Notes: generated from the letters alone by a model not told the origin. Positions 8,422 to 17,911 are shown, numbered from the stretch's first letter. The stretch is DNA of 64,000 nt from Paenibacillus alginolyticus DSM 5050 = NBRC 15375 (GCF_000422905.1 NZ_AUGY01000017.1:1-64000); one strand, 5' to 3'. Made by a program: numbers and translations.

Positions 8422-9864
8422 TTATCCTCCCATGGCAAATAGAGAGTTTTTCTGAAGACTATTATTCTCTTTAAATATATAATAAGGCCGTAATGCCACA
8501 GACACCTCTCGCTTATTAGAATCTATGACCGTATCCGTAATTCGCCCGCCTAGTAAATCTATGGTTTTCCGTAAAGGAACGATGATCTTACCATCCTTGA
8601 AATTCATATCAGCTAATGAATAGGTAGCAACGCTATTACCTAGGGTGTACAGCCTGATGCTTCTAGTGGATAAATCGTATTCCAAATCATAAACACCAAA
8701 ATGTGCATTCGCTGTCTTCTTATCATCCTGCCACTCTACTTGCCCGCCTATTTTCTCAATAAGAAGGCGTAGCGGCAGTTCAATCCGATTAGCACGCAAC
8801 TGATACGCTGAAGGTTCAATTGTAAAACTGCTGCCGCCTACCACATGAACTTGCAGCGGCAGCGCCGCTTGCGCGGATAGAATTTGTGCCGTTTCTTCTC
8901 TGGCTACAATGGTTTGATTGGCAAGATGCTGCTCAGCATCCTTCTGATCTTGATCCGCCTGAATATGGGCTAAAGCATATTGCTGGGTTTCTTTCATCAG
9001 CTCTTGGAAATGGGCCAAACTCATGTTTCTCGACCACTTCGACTTCCCCACTGGGAATTGTTTGGGCTTAACCTGAGACGTAAGGGGCGCGAACGCGTAA
9101 CCTAATTTTTTGTAATAGCTAATGACTTGGGGCAATACTTCTACCGTTGACTCATGCCCACTGCCGTCATGAAACAGGATGTTGATCTCGTGTTCAAGAG
9201 GTGCTCCCTTAATCGTTTGCCAAATCTCATTCACAGGCACATGCACTCTTTTGGAATCACCGCTGTCTACATTCCAGTCTGTAACGATATAACCCGCTTG
9301 ATCCATCAAATAGTAGTAGTACGCATCGAAATTCGTATATGTACCTCCAGGGGCGCGCACCAATTGCGGTCTGGTATCAGCCAAACTGGCAAAGATGTCC
9401 TCACTACGCTGGATTTGGTCCCAAAAGGTTTGGAAATCGCTGTATAGCTCTTTATATACATGATTATAGGAATGATTGCCTAATGTATGTCCGTCTTGCA
9501 CGATTCTTTTAACCAATGCAGGGTGTGCCTGCGCTTGCTCACCAAGTGCAAAAAACGTAGCTTTCACGTTCTCTTTATCTAAAATATCCAGCACCTGACT
9601 TGTCAGCTTGCTAGGGCCGTCATCAAAGGTCAAGTAAACGGTTGGCTGTTCCGGTGTTTCATACGTCTTCTCGTTCTGCGGGCGCTTGCCTGTTTTGAGC
9701 TTTTGAAAAAGATCTTGCCCTTCTTGTACTTGTGCGGAGTTTCCATCGCTCTCTGTTGCCTTTGCTGGAATTGTAAAGAAAAATAGAGAAACTAGTAAAA
9801 GGATTACCAATGAAAGTTGAACTCTTTTCTGTCTGTTGGTCGCACGTTGTACACGAAAACGCAT
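8422..9864 (-). CDS. secreted polysaccharide deacetylase with copper-amine-oxidase-like C-terminal domain
   Basis: A 480-residue exported protein: a signal segment at about 15-37, a NodB-homology deacetylase at about 70-270, a helical charged linker, then a copper-amine-oxidase N-terminal-like (stalk) domain at about 340-465. Catalytic motifs are visible: TFDDGPS with the Asp-Asp pair and HSYNH with the two metal-binding His. RAPGG is the substrate-groove motif. The family removes N-acetyl groups from peptidoglycan or another N-acetylhexosamine polymer. GGAGGG precedes the ATG. It is transcribed away from a terminator following the MFS gene and is probably monocistronic. Confidence 0.9.
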   Translation of the reverse strand: MRFRVQRATNRQKRVQLSLVILLLVSLFFFTIPAKATESDGNSAQVQEGQDLFQKLKTGKRPQNEKTYETPEQPTVYLTFDDGPSKLTSQVLDILDKENVKATFFALGEQAQAHPALVKRIVQDGHTLGNHSYNHVYKELYSDFQTFWDQIQRSEDIFASLADTRPQLVRAPGGTYTNFDAYYYYLMDQAGYIVTDWNVDSGDSKRVHVPVNEIWQTIKGAPLEHEINILFHDGSGHESTVEVLPQVISYYKKLGYAFAPLTSQVKPKQFPVGKSKWSRNMSLAHFQELMKETQQYALAHIQADQDQKDAEQHLANQTIVAREETAQILSAQAALPLQVHVVGGSSFTIEPSAYQLRANRIELPLRLLIEKIGGQVEWQDDKKTANAHFGVYDLEYDLSTRSIRLYTLGNSVATYSLADMNFKDGKIIVPLRKTIDLLGGRITDTVIDSNKREVSVALRPYYIFKENNSLQKNSLFAMGG

Positions 9865-9943
9865 CCGATGATCCCTCCGCTTGTTCTATCATTTTGCTAG
9901 CTGATAGATTATATGGGAGAACCCTCAAGAGTATGTCACCATA

Positions 9944-9981
9944 ACAAAAACTACCCCTCTCGGAGTGAGAAGGATAGTTTT
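9944..9981 (-). terminator. terminator after the MFS transporter
   Basis: AAAACTATCCTTCTC pairs with GAGAGGGGTAGTTTT (9947-9981) with wobble pairs and a short loop, then TTTTTGTT on the minus strand. Confidence 0.75.
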
Positions 9982-10019
9982 CTAATGAAACATCCGAGCT
10001 GCCTTCGTTCGATTTATTG

Positions 10020-11261
10020 CTAAATTTCTTGCGGTACAGCCTCATTTTTCGTTTGTGTTGCCACGTTAAACAAGGGCCTGCTGCCAATAAGACCAATGAA
10101 ACTAACGACTAATAAGATTCCGAGCAAAAGAATGGCCATCCTAGCGCCTTGAAAAGAAACAATTTGCGTACAGACACCAATGAGCAGAACTCGCATCCCC
10201 ATTCCTACGGTGTTGAAAAAGCTATTCACACGACCAATCAAATGATTTGGAACCATTTCCATCAAAATCGTATTACGCGCTACGCGACTCCCTGCGTTCC
10301 CCCATCCGTTCAATGTTTTGAAGAGGAGAAAAATAGAAACAATAGGGAATACATAAAAGAAAACAATCGACAGACTAAAAATGACAAACGAGAGAATCGT
10401 CGTATAGTAGGAGCCCAAACGCTGCATAAGCAGCGGGATCGTTAATCCGGCCACGACAGCTCCGATGGCGAAAATCATATCGGCTGTCCCGAGAACATTG
10501 GCCCCTCCATGGAGGACACTTGTGATATAGACGGGGTAAAGGTAATTACCGACCATCACACACAGAAACGGCATCAACGCGCAGAGGAAAAACATGACCA
10601 ATAGAGGTCTCGTTTTCAAATAATCGAAGCCTTCTCTGATATTGGACCACATGGAAACGGCGCCGGTTGCCGTGACAGACCTGTTCTTGATATAAGGAAT
10701 AAGCAAAAATAGACCAAAGCCTAAAAAGTAAGTCATCGCGTCCGCTAATAGAATCCAGGCAAAATCGATATGATCAATCAGTAGACTCGCCAAGCCGCCC
10801 GCGATCATCGATGTGGATTGATTTTGGACCTCGAGGATGGAATTGAGCGTCTTGTACTGTTCCTTCGAGAAGATCTCCTGTGTAAAAGCGAACTGGGTTG
10901 GAAAGTGAACGTTATAGTACAGAGAACCGCTAAAATAAATGACGATCAGCTGCCATGTTTCGAAGTGGCCTGTACTTAGTCCCCATAGCGCAAATAGCAG
11001 TGTGACCGATCCGCCGATCACTTCACTGCCCAGCAGCATTTTCTTCCTAAAAATGCGGTCAATGTATACGCCGATATGCGGCGATAGGAAGAAAAGTATG
11101 ATGGTTGATGCAAGTGTTGCATAACCAAAGATCTCACTCCCCCCTGCTCGATTCACTAACAGCCACGGCACGCCAATCATGGTTATTCCTGAGCCGATCG
11201 AGGATAAAATGTTGGCTATCATGAGAAACGTCATTCTTCGGTCTTTGAGCATGGTCCACAT
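10020..11261 (-). CDS. major facilitator superfamily transporter (drug/siderophore exporter type)
   Basis: A 413-residue protein with about twelve predicted membrane helices in two halves. It has the loop-2 type motif HIGVYIDRIFRKKML found in the MFS_3/EntS-like branch of exporters. ATG (MWTMLKDRRM) is preceded by AAAGGA at eight bases. The substrate cannot be read from sequence. Flanked by terminators on both sides, so it is a single-gene unit. Confidence 0.85.
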   Translation of the reverse strand: MWTMLKDRRMTFLMIANILSSIGSGITMIGVPWLLVNRAGGSEIFGYATLASTIILFFLSPHIGVYIDRIFRKKMLLGSEVIGGSVTLLFALWGLSTGHFETWQLIVIYFSGSLYYNVHFPTQFAFTQEIFSKEQYKTLNSILEVQNQSTSMIAGGLASLLIDHIDFAWILLADAMTYFLGFGLFLLIPYIKNRSVTATGAVSMWSNIREGFDYLKTRPLLVMFFLCALMPFLCVMVGNYLYPVYITSVLHGGANVLGTADMIFAIGAVVAGLTIPLLMQRLGSYYTTILSFVIFSLSIVFFYVFPIVSIFLLFKTLNGWGNAGSRVARNTILMEMVPNHLIGRVNSFFNTVGMGMRVLLIGVCTQIVSFQGARMAILLLGILLVVSFIGLIGSRPLFNVATQTKNEAVPQEI

Positions 11262-11359
11262 GTGAGAAGTCCTTTCAAGTTAGGCGGATTTGTTTTCGGT
11301 GCAGCTAGTAGTAAGCGTTGTCCTTATATGTATCCTCACTAATAAATCAATCGCTGTCA

Positions 11360-11401
11360 ATCATAAAAAGAAAACCACCTTACGATGTCATCGTAAGATG
11401 G
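11360..11401 (-). terminator. terminator of the MORN-repeat protein gene
   Basis: A 13-bp stem with one G-U pair (11375-11387 with 11389-11401) has a minimal loop and is followed leftwards by GGTTTTCTTTTTATG. It lies 17 bases past the stop codon. Confidence 0.75.
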
Positions 11402-11418
11402 CAGGGGCATCAATGGAG

Positions 11419-13686
11419 TTAGGACCCTGCGGGCTTGCCGTCCAGAAACTGTCCTTCAAATATAATTTTACCGTATTCGTCTGTCAGCTTACCCTTGCCC
11501 TCCGGTTTACCGTTCTTGAACATTCCCTCGTAAATCCGTCGATCAGACTCAAAGAGCTTGCCATTGCCTTCCCTCACTCCGTTATGAAACTCACCCTCAT
11601 AGTCCAGAAGGTAAGAGGAATATTCTTTACCTATCCCTTCTTTTTTCCCGTTCACCCATTGTCCTGTGTAGAAAGAATCTATTGATGAGTAAAAGCTGCC
11701 TTCGCCATTGAATATGTCATTTTTGAATTCACCTTCATAGTCCAATGTATGATGAAAGGCTTGTTCATATAGCTTGCCTTTACCGTGGCGGTTATTAGCT
11801 TTAAACTGCCCCTCATACAAGAGATATCCCCCTGAGTATAGTTTACCGTAGCCATCATATTGGCTCATTACAAAATCTCCATCATAGACAATTTTGCCAT
11901 TGACGAAATATTTGCCATGACCGGCATACTTTCCATTTTCGAAACCGCCTTGGTATATTAATCTACCTCTAGGATCATACCCCTTACCTTGTCCGTCCGG
12001 AATTCCGTGCTTAATCTCTCCGACGTAATAAAAGTTAGTCATGTCGTTTCCATCAATAAGCCCTTGCTGGATAAAAGTGCCTGTGCCCTCGACTGCGTCA
12101 TTCATAAATTCTGCGTCGTACCAAAGCGTTCCATCTTCCCGATAAAGCTTGCCCTTGCCATTCATTTTGCCGTTTTTCAGCTGGCCCTCATACTTCAACT
12201 TTCCATTTGGATACAATAACTTACCTACCGTTTCCGGGGCGATGATATATACCGCGTGTAGCTTATCGTCCCAAATCACCTTTCTTCCCGTTGCCTCGCC
12301 AACGAAGCGAAGCGGAACGACGGTAACTTCATGTTCTATCCTCGGCGCTTCTTCCAAATCTACGGCTACTCCGTTCACGAAGGCTTCTGGCTTGTTGATC
12401 TGCAATCGAATACTCACTCCGTCTGCCGAACCAGTGATGGTTTGCGTATCGCCGTCCCACTGGATTTGAAGTCCCAGCTTTTCAAAAATGGGTCGAAACT
12501 GAACCAACGTGGTACCTTCTTCAATGAAAGGTTGTTCATCAAATTGCATCTTATGTCCTTCTACATTTACTTCAATTTGTATTTCGGATTCTGTAGCCAT
12601 TGGTGCACTAGGTGCAATATCAAATTTCTTCTCGGGCACCCTCGGCCTTTTTATAGGCTCGGGTTTTGGCGCGTTCGGGATAGGTGCGTAGTTGAGAGAA
12701 CCGGAAGTTGACTTTTCAATGTTTAGGGGCATTGCCCTCGTAGTAAAATAGTTCTCCACCCATATGAGTGTATCACCGATAAAACCAATCGGCAGCGGTT
12801 GCACATCGCTTGCTTTGGCCTGGGTCAATTGCACCGCGCTTCCATCATCCACCCTAGCGCCCATTAGCTGCGGAACCCCATCCTTATCTTCTTCAAGCCA
12901 TACAACATAATGGTTTCCGACCGCCATTTGGCTGAAATCACGTTTCTTTTTTGCTAAAGGTGTTACATAGTCTATTTCCGGTTTGGATCCGCCTAGCTTG
13001 AGTATCGCATATTGATTACCTTCATTGAATTTATTCAATATTAATAGCGCTGTTTCTCCTTGAAATGCAAACCAAGTGATTGCATAACCTTCGGGAGCAG
13101 CTGCAACCAGATTCGTAACCCCCGTCGCTATGTTATGCAGGTTAAGCCCTTCTTTTGATTTGAACAGGATGTTTCCTTTGTTGATAATTGGATCAATACC
13201 TTCCCCAACCGATGTCCGTGTATCTTGTTTCCAGTTATACACATGAATGCTGCCACCGTTTGACCAAACAATATAATCCCCATCTGTACTGGGCTGACCG
13301 TAAGTACCGGATGTTTCGTTAAGTTTCTTTTCTGTGCCAGTTGTCAAATCATACGCGTACACATCCCAATCCCGCTCGGGAGTGCTCATATCTCTTTTTT
13401 CCTGCCATGTCACCAGAGTACCGCCTATGTTCGTGAATCTCTTTTTTGTTGTTGTATGGGTGATTTGCTTTTTTTCACCAGTGGTAATGTTTTGAACGGT
13501 CACCTGCTGATAACCATCGCCACCATCCTGTTGCCAGACCATCGATTGTCCGGAAAGGTGGGTTTCACCTTCAAACCTAGTGGGAAAAATATTTTCTTCC
13601 GCGTACCCTCTTGGACTCTGCGTAACCGCCAATCCAGTAAAAATAACAACTGCGGTAACCAATCCAAATAAAAGGTTCTTTTTCAA
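11419..13686 (-). CDS. secreted protein: WD/TolB-like propeller, copper-amine-oxidase-like domain and MORN repeats
   Basis: A 755-residue exported protein. It starts at TTG (13684-13686) with AGGAGG 11 bases ahead, then KKNLLFGLVTAVVIF, a signal peptide. Residues about 35-330 hold repeated strands with WQQDG, WQEK and WSNGG motifs, like a TolB/propeller fold. Residues about 380-500 form a copper-amine-oxidase N-terminal-like domain (PLRFVGEATGRKVIWDD). From about 505 to the end there are roughly ten MORN repeats of the form YEGxFKNGxxxGxGKLY. MORN repeats in bacterial surface proteins are thought to be interaction modules; the target is unknown. A cyclic-di-GMP riboswitch in the leader suggests expression tied to the sessile/motile switch. 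Confidence 0.85.
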   Translation of the reverse strand: MKKNLLFGLVTAVVIFTGLAVTQSPRGYAEENIFPTRFEGETHLSGQSMVWQQDGGDGYQQVTVQNITTGEKKQITHTTTKKRFTNIGGTLVTWQEKRDMSTPERDWDVYAYDLTTGTEKKLNETSGTYGQPSTDGDYIVWSNGGSIHVYNWKQDTRTSVGEGIDPIINKGNILFKSKEGLNLHNIATGVTNLVAAAPEGYAITWFAFQGETALLILNKFNEGNQYAILKLGGSKPEIDYVTPLAKKKRDFSQMAVGNHYVVWLEEDKDGVPQLMGARVDDGSAVQLTQAKASDVQPLPIGFIGDTLIWVENYFTTRAMPLNIEKSTSGSLNYAPIPNAPKPEPIKRPRVPEKKFDIAPSAPMATESEIQIEVNVEGHKMQFDEQPFIEEGTTLVQFRPIFEKLGLQIQWDGDTQTITGSADGVSIRLQINKPEAFVNGVAVDLEEAPRIEHEVTVVPLRFVGEATGRKVIWDDKLHAVYIIAPETVGKLLYPNGKLKYEGQLKNGKMNGKGKLYREDGTLWYDAEFMNDAVEGTGTFIQQGLIDGNDMTNFYYVGEIKHGIPDGQGKGYDPRGRLIYQGGFENGKYAGHGKYFVNGKIVYDGDFVMSQYDGYGKLYSGGYLLYEGQFKANNRHGKGKLYEQAFHHTLDYEGEFKNDIFNGEGSFYSSIDSFYTGQWVNGKKEGIGKEYSSYLLDYEGEFHNGVREGNGKLFESDRRIYEGMFKNGKPEGKGKLTDEYGKIIFEGQFLDGKPAGS

Positions 13687-13710
13687 AACAAGCTTCTCCT
13701 CCTGTGATAA

Positions 13711-13816
13711 AATAAAAACCAAGCTCAAAGAGCGGCCCGGCTGTCCTATCATGAGCTGTTACTCATGACTTAGACCCGTGGCTTTGCGTCCCCGGCTTTC
13801 GACGGGTTTGCCTTTG
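13711..13816 (-). promoter_or_regulatory. cyclic-di-GMP-I (GEMM) riboswitch with terminator-like expression platform
   Basis: On the minus strand the leader carries GGCAAACC, a GAAA tetraloop hairpin (CCCGTCGAAAGCCGGG), then GGGACGCAAAGCC, GGGTCTAAG, a variable hairpin, ATGATAG and CCGGGCCGC. This is the diagnostic order of GEMM-I elements. Directly after, CCGCTC-TTT-GAGC-TT-GG forms a short bulged stem followed by TTTTTATTTT, overlapping the 3' end of the aptamer. This gives a transcription-termination platform (13711-13740). The direction of control, on or off, is not evident. It sits about 45 bases before the start of the MORN-repeat gene. Confidence 0.88.
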
Positions 13817-13867
13817 ATCATTTCACTTGGTTTATAGGTAGATAGTCTATCAATCTAGTTCATATGA

Positions 13868-14020
13868 TTCACTACGGTTTACATATTAACCCAATTCACG
13901 CTAGATTTTCAACAGTATTTTACATATGAGACCGTCGATACACTTAAATCGGGATCAATCGTCAAATCTGTTCAATTCTCTGAGGTTGCTGAAGGTAAGA
14001 ATCCACATGATGTTGTATAA
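13868..14020 (+). pseudogene. possible gene remnant of unknown family
   Basis: Within the 538-base gap between two minus-strand genes, one plus-strand frame stays open for 50 codons. It ends in a plausible protein-like tail, including DTLKSGSIVKSVQFSEVAEG, before TAA at 14018. It has no start codon or ribosome-binding site, and a TGA stops it upstream. It could be the 3' remnant of a lost gene or chance. Nothing else is visible in 13817-14117 apart from A/T-rich sequence. Confidence 0.25.
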
Positions 14021-14117
14021 ATATACAACTTTGGTAACTACTATAGCCCAATTACCTCATAAAAGCTGAATGACTCTAAAATCGAATTTTGGAGTCCGCA
14101 AAAATAATATTATTTAA

Positions 14118-14163
14118 TAAAAAATAAAAAAGCTACCCACTCCCAATGGGTGGAAATAGCTTT
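14118..14163 (-). terminator. terminator after the SLH/PepSY protein gene
   Basis: AAAGCTA/TAGCTTT encloses an inner CCACCC/GTGG pairing (14129-14163) and is followed leftwards by TTTTTATTTTTTATT. Confidence 0.8.
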
Positions 14164-14224
14164 CACAAAAAGATTTATCAAAAAAACCATGCGCATAGGC
14201 TCGAGCTTGACTCCTCTATTTCCC

Positions 14225-15574
14225 CTATAGGAAAGCTTCAATCTCCCCAAGGACCATGATTTTACCCGTTCTGGCATCAATATACACAACAATTTTGTTG
14301 CCTGCCGGATAGACCGCTTCAACAACCCATCCGTCATAAATTATCCTGTTCGTGTTATCATGAAGCACCAGCCCCTTCTTGAAGGTTGCTTTCCATTCGG
14401 CTTCAGAATCAGGGTCCTTTTCTTTGGCTATTTGCAATGCTGTCTTCTCATCAATTAGCAAAGGGGTATCGTTCAATGTCTCCCTTAAGCTTGCACGGAT
14501 AGCAAGAGCAGCAGCCTCAGCATAGGTTAGGTAACCATGGACGCCGAAGCTTTGACCGCTTTGTCCCTCCAAAAGCCCATCTCCGTAGGCAACAGCGATT
14601 TTATCGGAGTCAAAAGCATCGCGATAATCGGCAAACGCTTGTTCAGCTTTCATTTTTTCCTCCGCCGTTGCGCTTCTTGGATTTTTCCCCAGCTTAGTTA
14701 TTCCGACTACCGCTCTGTCCCTTAGTATTCCTCCATCCTTGTCATAAGCAAGCGTATACATAAACGCTTTCTCCTTCAGATAGGCAGGCACCGGCAGCCC
14801 TGAAATGAGCATTTCGTGCCACAAACCAACAGGAATATTGCGTTCGGCATTCATCGGATCTTGAAAAGCACGACGCAGCACCTTAAGCATCGGCTTTGGA
14901 AGCTTGTTGCTTTGGTAGGCAGACCCCAACTCTTCGCTGAGCCAATGGTTTGCCGGCAGATCCGGCTTGTCATACGCCAATTCCCCCATGACCTGATACA
15001 TCATAGAAATGGCTTCGGCATTCGTCAGCCTATCGTTCGGCCTAAACTTTTCTTTCACCGAATCATCCAAAATTCCCTGTACATACGCGATCTCAACCAG
15101 ACCTCGCTGCTTATCACTGATATCCTGGAGATCCAGCAGCGCTTTTGCCGGCTTTACTTCTTCCGCAGACCAGCTCCCCTTGAAGTAAGAACCGATCAAC
15201 AACTTTACCATCCCTCCGACCGCATTTTCACGTGTGATCCCCGTCCCTTGACCCAGCTCGTGAACATACATGCCGATCCAGGCATCACGGTTTTTTTCCG
15301 GCAAATCCACCGCTATTTTAAGAGCCGTCGCCCAATCATCGAGCAGTATAGGTTTATCCAGCTTGCCAGAGTCCAACACATTTAGCTGAAATGAATCCCA
15401 CTCTTTCTGCGTGATCGTACCTTGTATCGAAGCGTTGTCCCTATAAGGCACGATGTATTGCTTGTAATCCTTGAGCTCTTTCATCACCCAATGGGTTTCC
15501 TCCACAGCCCCGTACGCGGTACTTCCGTAAGCCATGAAAATAGACAATATCGAAACCATCAGCTTCTTATTCAT
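14225..15574 (-). CDS. secreted SLH-like protein with C-terminal PepSY-type domain
   Basis: A 449-residue exported protein with a signal peptide ending near GSTAYGA. At least two SLH-type modules lie between about residues 90 and 220, with motifs such as ITRENAVGGMVKLL and FRPNDRLTNAEAISMMYQVMG. A less regular one around 340-370 contains GYLTYAEAAALAIRA. The last 65 residues (ALQIAKEKDPD to YIDARTGKIMVLGEI) look like a PepSY/YpeB-like domain. SLH modules bind pyruvylated wall polymers, so the protein is probably wall-attached. AGAGGGG lies ahead of the ATG. Function beyond the domains is unknown. Confidence 0.75.
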   Translation of the reverse strand: MNKKLMVSILSIFMAYGSTAYGAVEETHWVMKELKDYKQYIVPYRDNASIQGTITQKEWDSFQLNVLDSGKLDKPILLDDWATALKIAVDLPEKNRDAWIGMYVHELGQGTGITRENAVGGMVKLLIGSYFKGSWSAEEVKPAKALLDLQDISDKQRGLVEIAYVQGILDDSVKEKFRPNDRLTNAEAISMMYQVMGELAYDKPDLPANHWLSEELGSAYQSNKLPKPMLKVLRRAFQDPMNAERNIPVGLWHEMLISGLPVPAYLKEKAFMYTLAYDKDGGILRDRAVVGITKLGKNPRSATAEEKMKAEQAFADYRDAFDSDKIAVAYGDGLLEGQSGQSFGVHGYLTYAEAAALAIRASLRETLNDTPLLIDEKTALQIAKEKDPDSEAEWKATFKKGLVLHDNTNRIIYDGWVVEAVYPAGNKIVVYIDARTGKIMVLGEIEAFL

Positions 15575-15680
15575 CGCTTTCCCCTCTTCACAAGTTTTCT
15601 CCCATGCAATGAATTAGACGAAGAATTTGTAAAAAAGTTCCATTTTTATTTGCTGCGTATTAGCAACTATCGTTTGTTCA

Positions 15681-16178
15681 TTATGTATTAGTATTCAATG
15701 CCATTACAGCGTCCAAAACTGACTGAACGTGATTCTTAACCCTCACTTTACTCCATTCCTTGACGATATACCCCTCTTCATCTATCAAGAAAGTAGACCG
15801 AACAATCCCCATATACTCACGGCCATAAAGCTTCTTGAGTGCCCATACTCCAAACTTCTCAGCCACCTGATGATCAGGGTCGGAGAGCAATAGAAACGGC
15901 AGTTCATACTTTTCAATGAATTTATCGTGGGCTTTCAGCTCATCTGGGCTAATTCCAATCACTTTTACACCGAGCTTTGCAAACTTACCATTATAATCGC
16001 GAAAATCACACGATTGTTGGGTACAGGTCGGCGTGTTGTCTTGTGGGTAAAAGTAAATCACCAGCTTCTTCCCTTTGAAATCCTTTAGGGATACTTTTTT
16101 CCCGTTGGATGCAGGAAGTGTAAAAGTGGGCGCCGGTCGCTTGGGTGCCTCTAACTCAATCAGTTTCTTTTTACTCAT
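15681..16178 (-). CDS. bcp: thioredoxin-dependent peroxiredoxin (Bcp/PrxQ)
   Basis: A 165-residue cytoplasmic AhpC/TSA-family peroxidase that reduces hydroperoxides with thioredoxin. The peroxidatic Cys lies in PQDNTPTCTQQSCDFRD, with the resolving Cys five residues later as in PrxQ. The common TPGC is TPTC here. Conserved VIGISPD and RSTFLID (with the active-site Arg) are present. Length is normal. A GGAGAG lies before the ATG. It is divergent from the plus-strand SLH protein, sharing a 157-base region. Confidence 0.93.
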   Translation of the reverse strand: MSKKKLIELEAPKRPAPTFTLPASNGKKVSLKDFKGKKLVIYFYPQDNTPTCTQQSCDFRDYNGKFAKLGVKVIGISPDELKAHDKFIEKYELPFLLLSDPDHQVAEKFGVWALKKLYGREYMGIVRSTFLIDEEGYIVKEWSKVRVKNHVQSVLDAVMALNTNT

Positions 16179-16335
16179 CTATGTTCTCTCCTCTATTTAA
16201 CCACTCTTAGGTATATCCATTATGCGCCATTTGAGGTTGGAACATCAAACCGCCATTACCTAAACTAGCATTTTTAAAGAAAATTATGGTATTTTCAATA
16301 GGAAGGAATAATAAATAAAGGAGTGAATCATCGTA

Positions 16336-17580
16336 ATGATACGAATCAAACGCACAACCTTACTCACTGTGATGGGATTAACGTTAGTCATCCCTCCCCT
16401 ATCGGCATCTGCAGCATCACCCAGTGATAGCTTGCCTATCACACGCGGACAATTTATCCAACAAATTGCAGATCAACTTCAACTGACACCTACGAATAAA
16501 CAAACGATTCTCCCCTCGGATGTCAGCTCCGAGTCCCCTTATGCAGACACTGTCCGTGTCATGCGGGAACGTCAAGTCCTGCAGGGATACTCCGACGGAA
16601 CGTTCAAACTAGATCTAATCATTAGCCCAGAAGAAGCCTCATTTATTCTTGGGCGATTCCTCGGTCTCTCTGATAGCAAAGCAAGCGCGGAGCTGCAAGC
16701 TGATTTCGCTGTCGATTTTGGCAAAGATACCGGAGTTTCCAATGAAATAGCCCGAACAGCAATTAAAAAAGCTTTGGCAACTGATTCTTCCATTCCAAAA
16801 TGGTTAGCGGAAGATCCAACTACCCAAACCCAGCTAAAAACCTTCCGTGCCCATATGGATATGGACATGAACATTTTCTTTAAGCCAAGTGTTGGTTATC
16901 CGATGAACAATCTTCCAACAAAAGCAAAATCGGATGTTTCCTTTAACAGAGACCAAGGACTTCATCAAACGATAATAACCACATCGCCTGGCTCTGATAT
17001 GGTAACCAGAACGGTCAAAATGGAGCAATATACAGTCAGCCAAGGTACCTACATGAGCATGCCGATTCCCAATAACGACGTCGTCGAATGGTACGATGTA
17101 TCCAAGCAAATGCCATTTACCTTCGACCAGCTTATGGAGCTGCAGAAGAAAAGCTTAGATGTGAACAAATCGCTGGTAACGCCTTATTTCTTCTATAAGG
17201 ATCTTGGCTCTACCGAGAAGGATGGGAAAAAGCAGCGTAAGATTTCGATTCGCGGCAAGCTCACGAATTCCGCAGATATCATGAAGACGCTTGGTGGACT
17301 TGGCGGAAGTCAAGATACATTCAAGGAAGTTCTAAACTCACCAGCCATCACGGGTATGAGTGTTTCTCTATCAGCCATTGTCACCATGGATGAACAAACG
17401 AAGCTGCCAATTAATATGGACGGTGACTATATTCTCACTTACGGAGAAGATCCGAATATTCCGATCGATCATATGGATATGACGATGTCCATGACTTACA
17501 AAGATGTTAATCAGCCAGTCGATATTGTTTTACCAGAAGAAGCCAAGAAAGCAAAACCTTTCCCAATACCTACACCGTAA
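16336..17580 (+). CDS. secreted protein with N-terminal SLH-type region and lipoprotein-like (DUF6612/LolA-like) C-terminal domain
   Basis: A 414-residue product. A signal peptide ends around PPLSASAASP, without a lipobox Cys. Residues about 33-120 resemble SLH modules (ITRGQFIQQIADQL, VLQGYSDGTFKLDLIISPEEASFIL). Residues about 170-400 form a beta-rich region rich in MDM and TMSMTY motifs that resembles DUF6612/LppX-like secreted domains; this assignment is from pattern memory. GGAG lies about 12 bases before the ATG, a long spacing. Role unknown, probably envelope-associated. Confidence 0.7.
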   Translation: MIRIKRTTLLTVMGLTLVIPPLSASAASPSDSLPITRGQFIQQIADQLQLTPTNKQTILPSDVSSESPYADTVRVMRERQVLQGYSDGTFKLDLIISPEEASFILGRFLGLSDSKASAELQADFAVDFGKDTGVSNEIARTAIKKALATDSSIPKWLAEDPTTQTQLKTFRAHMDMDMNIFFKPSVGYPMNNLPTKAKSDVSFNRDQGLHQTIITTSPGSDMVTRTVKMEQYTVSQGTYMSMPIPNNDVVEWYDVSKQMPFTFDQLMELQKKSLDVNKSLVTPYFFYKDLGSTEKDGKKQRKISIRGKLTNSADIMKTLGGLGGSQDTFKEVLNSPAITGMSVSLSAIVTMDEQTKLPINMDGDYILTYGEDPNIPIDHMDMTMSMTYKDVNQPVDIVLPEEAKKAKPFPIPTP

Positions 17581-17584
17581 CATG

Positions 17585-17628
17585 AAAAAGAGCTGCTACG
17601 AGTCCGAGACTTCGTGTGCAGCTCTTTT
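17585..17628 (+). terminator. terminator after the SLH-type protein gene
   Basis: AAAAGAGCTGC/GCAGCTCTTTT (17586-17596 with 17618-17628) with an inner ACGA..TCGT pair. It is nearly the same sequence as the terminator at 22416-22457. Confidence 0.75.
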
Positions 17629-17646
17629 GTATTCATTTTATGAGAA

Positions 17647-17790
17647 AACCTCTATCGAGGCCATTCAAAGATGAGCGACCGCGTTTAACGAGGAGAGATT
17701 TTGGTCTACGACCAAAGATCCCTATATTAGGTTTTATCGCCAATAAGAAAGCGGTTTTCGGGAACCGAAAACTTATACTTTCTTATGTGG
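17647..17790 (+). repeat. set of stem-loops before the bce regulator gene
   Basis: This 280-base gap holds several palindromes. An imperfect CCTCTA..GAGG stem lies at about 17649-17693, a perfect TTTGGTC-TAC-GACCAAA at 17700-17716, and GTTTTCGG-GAA-CCGAAAAC inside AAGAAAG..CTTTCTT at 17745-17784. None is followed by a T-run. The first resembles the terminator stem at 62775-62827. The rest of the gap up to 17911 shows no gene. Confidence 0.45.
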
Positions 17791-17911
17791 TAACAAAGAC
17801 CCATAAAATATTCTTTTGGTCTTTGGCCGGAATAAGCTAATTCATTGCAGCAAACCGCTATTTTCCATTACAATGAGGTTTAGAAATTCGACTCAAGTGG
17901 AGTGATTCCTA

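Noticed and set aside
9659..10096. 145-codon minus-strand frame between deacetylase and MFS genes
   Set aside because: It overlaps the ends of both genes and the terminator between them; a frame shadow.
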